64,000 nt of DNA from Deltaproteobacteria bacterium (GTDB lineage: Bacteria > Desulfobacterota > GWC2-55-46 > DRQE01), in NCBI GenBank assembly GCA_015492245.1, contig WGFM01000025.1:1-64000 (forward strand), written 5' to 3'. Of the stretch, positions 1 to 5,752 are shown in pieces. The translations under genes and the position numbers were made by a program. The notes beneath the pieces were generated by a model. That model ran no database searches. It was not told the DNA's origin and saw only the letters and a program-made list of their open reading frames with translations. The first letter of the stretch is position 1. Each line of letters opens with the position of its first letter.

Positions 1-179
1 GGAGCCATTTTGATGGCTGTTTCAAACTCCTTCAAGGTCTCCTTCCGACTTACCCGCACAAGAGAAAAGGCAGGGAAAATAAAACTCTCCCTTTCTCCTT
101 TGCTGGATTGATGATAATGAAATCCACCCACACCCGCCCAGAAAAGGAATTTGACTTTTTGCTTTTCTTTGCTATCCAT
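1..179 (-). CDS. Truncated hypothetical protein at the left window edge
   Basis: An open frame on the minus strand starts at ATG 179-177 (first residues MDSKEKQKVKF) and runs without a stop to the window edge, giving 59 residues. Composition looks protein-like (a W-A-G-V-G-G stretch near residue 14, later R-V-S-R-K-E-T-L-K-E-F-E). I recognise no family. There is no clear Shine-Dalgarno sequence before the ATG, so the start is provisional. It is divergent from the HTH gene at 236 with only 56 bp between them. It could be a chance open frame in AT-rich DNA; extending the sequence to the left would settle this. Confidence 0.35.
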   Translation of the reverse strand, partial: MDSKEKQKVKFLFWAGVGGFHYHQSSKGERESFIFPAFSLVRVSRKETLKEFETAIKMA

Positions 180-235
180 TATTATGTGATGTTAAATGAT
201 GATAAACTCTGGCAGGTTAAAAAGGAGTTAAAACT

Positions 236-442
236 ATGATGGAAGGGTTTTCTGAAATAATGACCCTTAAGGAGACGGCAAAATATTTAAAAATAGGAAA
301 ATCTACTCTTTATAGAATGGCAAGGGAAGGCAAAATCCCTGCGGTGAAAATCGCTAATCAATGGAGATTTAGAAAAGATGAAATTGATAAATGGTGGCGT
401 GAAGTAAGAAATAAGGAAATTCTTACCCACAAAGAAAAATAA
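236..442 (+). CDS. Excisionase-family (MerR-like HTH) DNA-binding protein
   Basis: This 68-residue protein is almost entirely one winged-helix domain of the excisionase/AlpA type (HTH_17), residues about 9-58. It shows the family pattern L-x-E-x-A-x-Y-L at 11-18, the recognition helix around K-S-T-L-Y-R (22-27), the G-K-I-P-A wing at 32-36 and the closing W-R-F-R-K-D-E-I-x-x-W. A strong ribosome site AAAGGAG (221-227) lies 8 nt before ATG 236. Members regulate or direct integrases, or act as small regulators beside restriction or toxin genes. No integrase is visible here, so the role is open. It sits in AT-rich accessory DNA next to an attC-like site, which fits a mobile-element origin. Confidence 0.8.
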   Translation: MMEGFSEIMTLKETAKYLKIGKSTLYRMAREGKIPAVKIANQWRFRKDEIDKWWREVRNKEILTHKEK

Positions 443-543
443 ATCTTCTCTCTTTCTATTCAACTCTTAAAAGCCGAAAGTTTGAGGGCTGGGAACTTTT
501 TGGTATTTATGGCGATGTAGGCTTCTCCGCCGTTATTATTTCA
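443..543. other. Intergenic spacer before the attC-like site
   Basis: About 100 bp between the HTH gene and the attC-like palindrome. I see no gene, no convincing promoter and no terminator hairpin with a T-run. Confidence 0.5.
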
Positions 544-626
544 GTATAACGTTCCGCGGACATACGAAGTTCGGCTTTGCCGAATTTCCGCGGAGCGAAA
601 CGTAGCTGGTATGTCCGCTGTTAGGC
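544..626 (-). repeat. Integron attC-like recombination site
   Basis: Reading the minus strand, the site opens with GCCTAAC (626-620), which fits the R'' core RYYYAAC, and closes with GTTATAC (550-544), which fits the R' core GTTRRRY at six of seven positions. Inside are perfect 10-bp arms, GCGGACATAC (556-565) and GTATGTCCGC (609-618), unequal spacers next to the cores, and a variable-centre hairpin, TTCGGC/GCCGAA at 570-575/579-584. Size (83 bp), core boxes and imperfect palindrome match attC (59-base element) architecture. The site lies just after the stop of the 642-1760 gene, where a cassette attC belongs. A non-integron palindromic repeat is the main alternative. No intI gene is in the window. 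Confidence 0.65.
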
Positions 627-641
627 GACGTTGCCACATTT

Positions 642-1760
642 TTACTGACCATCCTGAACATATTTAAATCCAAGTTTAATCGAAAGTTCAGCCTTCATCA
701 GTTCCTTCCCAAGGTATGCAGCATGTGTTAGCTGGGTAATCCATCCATTTTTGATAATTGTCCAGTATATGCTTCTTGCATCTTTCCCTTCAATGATCCT
801 TAACAGCCTGTTATCGTAAGAATAATGCTCCACTGTAATAATTTTCTTTTCAGGCTGTGGAATGATAACAAAATAACCTGCTTTATCCATTTCAACTTTA
901 TCAGGCTCCTGAGCTTGAATGACAGGTGCGGAGAGAACTTGGCTGGAATCAGCTTTCTCTATATATTCCTTACAACCACAAGATGCAATAACTTCTTGGG
1001 AGAGTTCTTTTATTATTTTAACGATTTCCTTTTCATTCTCACATCCAATCATATCTACAACCTGAACCTGTTTCCGAAAGACCTCTATCTCCTTCTGGGT
1101 AACATTTCTTAAGATAGGACGCTTTCCGGGAGAGCCTACAACTCTCATATTCTCATCTACACCATTTTTCCACAGAGCAAGCAGTGTTTTACCACTATGA
1201 TGACCCTCAGGGTCTTTACCAACCAAAAGAAGAACGCGAATGGTAGGATTTGTTATCGTATTCTTGATAATTTTGTCAATGCCTATATTCTCTGTCTCTG
1301 TCTTACCCACAATACAGAGTTCTTTTGGTCTTATGCTGACAAGCTTTTCTGCGAGTTCCATATTTGCAAGGGTTGAAACTGCTACAGGGCAGTTTGCTCC
1401 GTCGCAGAAAGCAAAATACTCACCAGGGACAGGAGGCCAAGTTTGCTCCCCAATCTTAAAGGTGCAATTTGTAGCATGAAAGCCAGCATCAGGAAAAGCG
1501 TGGCTAAAAATATTCATTGCTACCGCAGGATAGCAGTATTCACATCCAAGGCAAGCATATTTTACTGGTTCCATCTCCTTAAGCCACTGTTTTATATTAT
1601 TGAGTAATTCAGAAAAGCCTTCAATTTGGACTAAGGAAAGAGAATACCGAAGACTTTCCAAAGTTTCCTTCATGCATCCACATTTTTTACATTTTGCAAG
1701 TTCCATTCCTTTCTCCAGTTCGGATTGAATGTTGTCTATTTGTTTTTTCTTTAACATCAT
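642..1760 (-). CDS. MtrA-like corrinoid-binding protein with C-terminal DUF4346-like domain
   Basis: The 372-residue protein has two parts. Residues about 105-235 resemble subunit A of methanogen methyl-H4MPT:coenzyme M methyltransferase: P-P-V-P-G-E-Y at 109-115, P-V-A-V-S-T-L at 125-131, I-V-G-K-T-E-T-E-N-I-G at 150-160, and G-K-D-P-E-G-H-H-S-G at 181-190, where the family places the histidine that binds cobalt. Residues about 290-365 look like the DUF4346 domain found fused to bacterial MtrA homologs. Ahead of these are cysteine clusters C24/C27/C29 and C70/C73/C76, which could bind metal or Fe-S. A good ribosome site (AAGGAG, 7 nt spacing) supports ATG 1760. A stand-alone MtrA cannot be the membrane sodium pump; a methyl-carrier role is inferred. 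It is the only gene of the putative cassette. Confidence 0.8.
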   Translation of the reverse strand: MMLKKKQIDNIQSELEKGMELAKCKKCGCMKETLESLRYSLSLVQIEGFSELLNNIKQWLKEMEPVKYACLGCEYCYPAVAMNIFSHAFPDAGFHATNCTFKIGEQTWPPVPGEYFAFCDGANCPVAVSTLANMELAEKLVSIRPKELCIVGKTETENIGIDKIIKNTITNPTIRVLLLVGKDPEGHHSGKTLLALWKNGVDENMRVVGSPGKRPILRNVTQKEIEVFRKQVQVVDMIGCENEKEIVKIIKELSQEVIASCGCKEYIEKADSSQVLSAPVIQAQEPDKVEMDKAGYFVIIPQPEKKIITVEHYSYDNRLLRIIEGKDARSIYWTIIKNGWITQLTHAAYLGKELMKAELSIKLGFKYVQDGQ

Positions 1761-1775
1761 TCTTCATCTCCTTAA

Positions 1776-1793
1776 GTGGCAATGTCGCCTAAC
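1776..1793. repeat. Inverted copy of the 620-637 sequence (cassette start core)
   Basis: This 18-bp segment ending in GCCTAAC is the reverse complement of 620-637, with one mismatch. It lies 15 bp upstream of the start codon of the MtrA-like gene and includes the putative cassette core GTTAGGC on the minus strand. Just beyond it (1794-1812) are bases that resemble half of another attC before the IS end at about 1820. Confidence 0.6.
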
Positions 1794-1819
1794 TCGTTCA
1801 TATACGCATTTCGGAAAAT

Positions 1820-2965
1820 TGTACAGCTAATGGACAAGGTCTCCACCTTGATGTGGTAAGATTAAGGTGGATGAACCCCAAAGAACTTACCACATTGGAA
1901 AAGAGGAGACACCTTGTCCCCAATAGAATATTACCAGTTAATAAAAGATATGAAAAGTAGTTTTGACTTAAGATTAAGAATGGTTCAATATGCCCTGAAA
2001 CACTCAAAGTCAGAGGCTTCAACGGTCTTTGGCACAACGAGGGATACCGTCCGAAAGTGGGTTGAGCGTTATCTCAAAGAAGGTCCAAAAGGGCTCATCG
2101 ATAGACCCAGAAGACCCAGACACTCTCCCCACAAGATACCCGATGAGCTTGAAAAGAGGATACTCTCCCTGAGAGAGGACTTTCCCCACATGGGTCCAGA
2201 AAGGCTCAAGAGCCAGTTTTCTCTACCCTGCTCCAGTGGTGCCATATACAGGGTATTGAAACAGAACGGGATGATTAAACCCCGAAAGAAGAAGTACCAG
2301 AGAGAGAGGGATTTAAGGCACATAAAGGCTCTCTATAGGCCCTTTGAGAAGATACAGATAGATGTGAAGGAACTTAAGGATATAGTGGAGCTATATCCAG
2401 CACTCAGGCGGTATAAACTTCCTGTGTATCAGTATACGGCAAGATGTGTAAGGAGTGGGGCGAGTTTCATCTCCTATGGGTTTGAACAGAGCCTTACCAA
2501 TTCCACTGTTTTTGCGAGGTATGTGCTTGGGCACTTAAGGGATATGGGTATAGATGTGGGGGTTGTTCAGACTGACAATGGAGGTGCGTTTGTTGGGGGA
2601 TGGCAGAGCAAGGGGGGCGAGTGTTTTTACTGGGACTGTTGAGGGGGAATTTTGTATGATACACAGGCGTATTCCCCCTGGGGCTAAGACATGGAACTCT
2701 CTTGTCGAGGCCTTTCACAGGCTTATAGAGGAGGAGCTGTACAGGGTTGAGGGATTTGGTTCTCTGGGGGATTTTCTGCGTAAGGCATATACCTATAATC
2801 TTTACTTCAACTATCTGAGGAAGAACAGTTACAAGGGAGGAACTCCGTGGGAGATTGTGGTGGAGTGTTTTGGAGAGGTGGATAAGAAACTTCTATCTCT
2901 ACCACCTGTAATCCTCGATAATCATCCCCCATGGAAAACTGAAGACCTTGTTGGTGAAGAGTACA
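1820..2965 (+). mobile_element. IS481-like insertion sequence, degraded
   Basis: The element encodes a DDE transposase split by a frameshift. Tentative terminal inverted repeats are 1820-1844 (starts TGTACAGC and includes GGACAAGGTCTCC) and 2941-2965 (ends GTACA); aligned as complements they match at 17 of 25 positions, including GACCTTGT and the terminal GTACA. The second transposase frame stops at 3012, beyond the proposed right end, so the right boundary is uncertain. Target-site duplications were not identified. The left end cuts into DNA next to the putative cassette core. Confidence 0.55.
1832..1919. repeat. Large imperfect hairpin at the IS left end
   Basis: Nested inverted repeats lie just before the transposase start: GGACAAGGTCTCC (1832-1844) pairs with GGAGACACCTTGTCC (1905-1919) with a 2-nt bulge, and ATGTGGTAAG (1851-1860) pairs perfectly with CTTACCACAT (1887-1896). 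The right outer arm contains the likely ribosome site (GAGGAG, 1903-1908) and the TTG start at 1914, so folding could block translation, for example of read-through transcripts entering the element. Confidence 0.55.
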
Positions 2966-3012
2966 CTTTCATATCATATCCGCACCCATTTGATTTATCC
3001 CCCTTCTTGTGA
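1914..3012 (+). pseudogene. IS481-like DDE transposase, frameshifted
   Basis: The first frame (1914-2642, TTG start with GAGGAG 5 nt upstream) encodes an N-terminal helix-turn-helix (residues about 20-65, with T-R-D-T-V-R-K-W) and the first catalytic aspartate in I-Q-I-D-V-K-E-L (near residue 144), then Q-T-D-N-G-G-A-F with the second. Homology then moves into the +1 frame (open to 3012), which continues G-A-K-T-W-N-S-L-V-E-A-F-H-R-L-I-E-E-E and supplies the glutamate. The switch falls at a run of six G at 2612-2617; removing one G restores one frame. The shift is +1, not the -1 usual for programmed frameshifting in IS elements, so an inactivating insertion or a sequencing error is more likely. 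Confidence 0.8.
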
Positions 3013-3026
3013 TTAAATAGAGTATT

Positions 3027-3743
3027 ATGAATGAGAAGCCCTTCTCGGTTGTGCTTGTAAGTGGTGGGATGGACAGCCTCGTGTGTGCAGGTATTGCTGT
3101 GGCTGAATCCCGGAGGTGTGCCTTTCTGCATGCAAACTACGGGCAGAGAACAGAGAGACGGGAGCTTGAAAGCTTCCACAGGATAGCAGACTTCTACAAC
3201 ATAAAAGAGCGGCTCCTTGTAGACCTCAACTATCTCAAACACATCGGTGGGTCTGCCCTTACGGATACATCCATAGAGGTGCCCCCTGGGGAGCTTGAAA
3301 GAAAGGAGATACCACCGACCTATGTGCCCTTCAGGAATGCCCATTTTCTTTCTATAGCCACAAGCTGGGCAGAGGTCCTGGGTGCAGGGCGCATATACAT
3401 TGGTGCTGTTGAGGAGGACAGCTCTGGTTATCCCGACTGCAGGGGGAGTTTCTATCGTGCCTTCGAGGGTGCCATAAAGGAGGGCACGAGGCCCACAACC
3501 CAGATAGAGATAATAACCCCCCTTATACACATGAAAAAGGCAGAGATTGTCAGAAAGGGTGCAGAACTGGGTGTGCCCTTCGAGCTCTCCTGGTCCTGCT
3601 ACAGGGATGGAGGGGTGGCCTGTGGCAGGTGTGATTCCTGTCTTCTAAGGCTTCGGGGGTTCATAGAGGCAGGTATGGAAGACCCCATACCATACGAGAC
3701 TGTAGACATTCTACAGAAGACCAGCGAGGAGGAAGGCCCATGA
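3027..3743 (+). CDS. queC: 7-cyano-7-deazaguanine synthase
   Basis: QueC converts 7-carboxy-7-deazaguanine to preQ0 using ATP and ammonia, in the cytosol, on the way to queuosine. The 238-residue length is normal. The PP-loop signature S-G-G-M-D-S is at 12-17 and the zinc site is the C-terminal cysteine set C191, C199, C202 and C205. No queD, queE or folE is adjacent, so the other steps must be encoded elsewhere. It starts 14 bp after the degraded transposase frame. The ribosome site is weak. Its stop codon overlaps the start of a 43-codon ORF. Confidence 0.96.
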   Translation: MNEKPFSVVLVSGGMDSLVCAGIAVAESRRCAFLHANYGQRTERRELESFHRIADFYNIKERLLVDLNYLKHIGGSALTDTSIEVPPGELERKEIPPTYVPFRNAHFLSIATSWAEVLGAGRIYIGAVEEDSSGYPDCRGSFYRAFEGAIKEGTRPTTQIEIITPLIHMKKAEIVRKGAELGVPFELSWSCYRDGGVACGRCDSCLLRLRGFIEAGMEDPIPYETVDILQKTSEEEGP

Positions 3744-3871
3744 CCTTCATAGAGTTCCTCGAGAAGAGAAAGAAGATAGACCTGGAGGATAAGGACCTTG
3801 ATGAGCTCATGGACGAATACTACGACGAATACATCGCCTTCATGCGCGGCCTGAAGGACGGCTGCGGATGA
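3740..3871 (+). CDS. Small acidic protein coupled to queC (hypothetical)
   Basis: ATG 3740-3742 overlaps the queC stop (ATGA), and the frame runs 43 codons to TGA 3869-3871. The product starts MTFIEFLEKRKKIDLED, is strongly charged, and contains E-L-M-D-E-Y-Y-D-E-Y. The sequence looks helical. Codon usage resembles the neighbours and the ATGA overlap is the arrangement used throughout this genome, so I regard it as a real gene too short for usual ORF cut-offs. I recognise no family. A QueC partner or simple co-expression are both possible. Confidence 0.65.
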   Translation: MTFIEFLEKRKKIDLEDKDLDELMDEYYDEYIAFMRGLKDGCG

Positions 3872-4384
3872 TCAGGGATAATAGTGGGGCGGTGGATAGT
3901 AGGGCGGATAGTAGTACCACCATGGAGGTGGAACAGGGTAGAGATCCTCTGGTGGGTCAAAAAGATGCAGTTCTACAGGTTCTACCACTGGATAGGTGTA
4001 GCTCATGTTGCCAATCTTTCTTGCCATCGTTCCCTTTATGGTGCCTGCAACCGTTATGCCCCGTTTGGGGCTGTATATGAGGCGGTCGAGAAAGCCAGGG
4101 GCCTCTATGAGGAACCTGCCACTGGATGTGTCCACTGAAAAGCTCGGCCTGTGGGTGGATGTAAGCTCTGTCTGGAATACCTCAATGAGGGTGCTGTCTT
4201 CGAGATACTCTACAGACACTATTATACCACCCCATAGAACGGTATGGCCTGTGTATCGTTCAGGGTCATCCAGTACAGCCTCCAGTGTGATTGAGGGCTC
4301 AACCCTTCCCAGCACCTCGGGCGATATTACAGAGGCACAGCCTGCCAGAAGAAGGGCGCAGAGGATTACAGAGGTGTATCTCAT
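3872..4384 (-). CDS. Slp-family outer membrane lipoprotein
   Basis: A lipoprotein signal peptide is evident, with the lipobox L-A-G-C at residues 13-16, followed by serine rather than aspartate, which fits outer-membrane sorting. The body (residues about 25-140) resembles Slp starvation-inducible lipoproteins: V-L-D-D-P-E-R-Y-T-G, a V-L-W-G-G-I-I segment and the later V-A-G-T-I-K-G. The last 20 residues are a run of Pro and Tyr. Total length is 170. It converges on the small ORF with zero spacing (3871/3872) and is divergent from the dGTPase gene. No ribosome site precedes the ATG. Its function beyond envelope association is unknown. Confidence 0.85.
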   Translation of the reverse strand: MRYTSVILCALLLAGCASVISPEVLGRVEPSITLEAVLDDPERYTGHTVLWGGIIVSVEYLEDSTLIEVFQTELTSTHRPSFSVDTSSGRFLIEAPGFLDRLIYSPKRGITVAGTIKGTMARKIGNMSYTYPVVEPVELHLFDPPEDLYPVPPPWWYYYPPYYPPPHYYP

Positions 4385-4391
4385 AAAGGAT

Positions 4392-4419
4392 ATTTTATAG
4401 CATCCCTCAGGTGTGTCAA
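4392..4419 (-). promoter_or_regulatory. Candidate sigma70 promoter for the Slp lipoprotein gene
   Basis: On the minus strand TTGACA (4419-4414) and TAAAAT (4397-4392) are 16 nt apart. Transcription would start near 4385, practically at the ATG (4384), so the mRNA would be leaderless or nearly so. This agrees with the missing ribosome site. The element also overlaps the start region of the divergent dGTPase gene. Confidence 0.45.
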
Positions 4420-5571
4420 ATGAAGGGTATAGACATAAACGAGATAGAATCCAGAAGGATTGCGCCCTACGGGGTCAGGAGCAGGGATTCCCGTGGCAGG
4501 CGTCATCCCGAAAGGGAGCATCCCTTCCGCTCTCTCTTCCAGCGCGATAGAGACCGCATAATCCATTGCAACGCCTTCAGAAGGCTTGAGTACAAGACCC
4601 AGGTCTTCGTCTACCACGAGGGAGACCACTACCGCACCCGCCTTACCCACACCATAGAGGTCTCCCAGATCTCACGCACCATTGCAAGGGCATGCGGGCT
4701 GAACGAAGACCTTGCAGAGGCCATCGCCCTTGCCCATGACCTTGGGCATCCCCCATTCGGCCATACGGGCGAGAACATGCTCAATGAGTTGATGAAAGAC
4801 CACGGCGGGTTCGAACACAACCGCCAGAGCCTTCGCATAGTGGATGAGCTCGAGAAACGCTATCCTGACTTCAGGGGGCTCAACCTCACATGGGAGGTAA
4901 GAGAAGGCATAATAAAACACCGCTCCGAGCACGATCATCCCGAGGCCCTCGAGGAGTTCGCCCTCTTCAGACACCCCTCCCTTGAGGCCCAGATTGTGGA
5001 TGTGGCAGACGAGATAGCCTACAACAACCACGACATAGACGATGGGCTCTCCTCAAAGATGATAGCCCTCGAGGACCTTGAAGGGGTTACTCTCTGGCAG
5101 GAGAACTTCGATGTGGTGAAAGGGGAGTTCAAAGAGGCAGACATTAAGATATTGAAATACCAGACCATAATAAGAATAATAAACGCACAGGTTACAGACC
5201 TGGTGGAAAACATTCTCGAGACGGTCAAGAAAGAGGGCATAGACTCTCCAGACAAGGTGAGACAGAGAAGGGCCCCCATATCCAGGTTCAGCCCCGAGAT
5301 GGAACAGAAGAACACAGAGCTTAAGAGATTTCTCAGAAAGCACCTCTATGACCACTACCGGGTCTTGAGGATGGCAGACAAGGCAGAAAGGATACTCAGG
5401 GCTCTGTTCGATATATATCTTAAGAAGCCAGAGCTAATGCCCCCCCACTTTGTGGCAGACATCGAGAGGGTTGGCAAAGAGCGCCTCATATGCGACTACA
5501 TAGCAGGCATGACCGACAGGTTCGCACTGACAGAATACAAAAAACTCTTCGATCCCTTCGAAAGGGTCTGA
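4420..5571 (+). CDS. dgt: Deoxyguanosinetriphosphate triphosphohydrolase-like protein (HD domain)
   Basis: This protein hydrolyses dGTP or other dNTPs to the nucleoside and triphosphate, controlling dNTP pools. The metal-binding HD set is visible: H77 in R-L-T-H-T, H106-D107 and H-P-P-F-G-H at 110-115; a second D is in the I-V-D-V-A-D-E-I stretch. The start chosen is ATG 4420 (383 residues). An in-frame GTG at 4411 would add three residues; neither has a strong ribosome site. Length fits the shorter (type 2) dGTPase-like subfamily rather than E. coli Dgt. It is divergent from the Slp gene. Confidence 0.9.
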   Translation: MKGIDINEIESRRIAPYGVRSRDSRGRRHPEREHPFRSLFQRDRDRIIHCNAFRRLEYKTQVFVYHEGDHYRTRLTHTIEVSQISRTIARACGLNEDLAEAIALAHDLGHPPFGHTGENMLNELMKDHGGFEHNRQSLRIVDELEKRYPDFRGLNLTWEVREGIIKHRSEHDHPEALEEFALFRHPSLEAQIVDVADEIAYNNHDIDDGLSSKMIALEDLEGVTLWQENFDVVKGEFKEADIKILKYQTIIRIINAQVTDLVENILETVKKEGIDSPDKVRQRRAPISRFSPEMEQKNTELKRFLRKHLYDHYRVLRMADKAERILRALFDIYLKKPELMPPHFVADIERVGKERLICDYIAGMTDRFALTEYKKLFDPFERV

Positions 5572-5690
5572 CACCACATACTTAAGCCCCTTCTTTAACC
5601 TCTGCAGACAGGAAAGATGGCCCAGGACAAAAGTGGCATACATACCCCCCTTTTTAAATCTCTGCTATACTTTGAGGTAGAGCCTGCAGG

Positions 5691-5718
5691 TTGTCCCACT
5701 CCATTCAGGGGCTATAAT
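5691..5718 (+). promoter_or_regulatory. Candidate sigma70 promoter for ppsA
   Basis: TTGTCC (5691-5696) and a perfect TATAAT (5713-5718) are separated by 16 nt, 35 nt ahead of the ppsA start and 15 nt ahead of its ribosome site AGGAGG (5741-5746, counting from about 5726). It lies in the 181-bp gap after the dGTPase gene, which holds no other feature I recognise. Confidence 0.55.
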
Positions 5719-5752
5719 CTATTAAAAGTTTTTTTTCATAAGGAGGTTTGCC

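Larger units (their letters stand above)
620..1793 (-). mobile_element. Putative integron gene cassette carrying an MtrA-like gene
   Basis: Read on the minus strand the unit has cassette layout: GTTAGGC core at 1793-1787, a 5' leader of 26 nt, one ORF (1760-642), then the attC-like site whose first core (GCCTAAC, 626-620) is the exact complement of the opening core. Complementarity extends well beyond the 7-bp core: 1776-1793 and 620-637 are inverted copies matching at 17 of 18 positions. Upstream of the opening core, GCGTATAT and a GAACGA spacer look like the L' half of a preceding attC, which is cut off by the IS element. Composition is visibly more AT-rich than the chromosome to the right, supporting acquisition. 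Integrase-mediated movement is inferred. Confidence 0.55.

Noticed and set aside
544-626. Rho-independent terminator instead of attC
   Set aside because: No T-run on either side, unequal spacers and presence of both core boxes fit attC better.
2605-2625. Programmed ribosomal frameshift in the transposase
   Set aside because: The needed shift is +1 and there is no typical -1 slippery heptamer, so an indel is simpler.
2554-3012. Second transposase frame as an independent gene
   Set aside because: It continues the DDE domain of the upstream frame; its own ATG is inside the first frame and in the wrong context.
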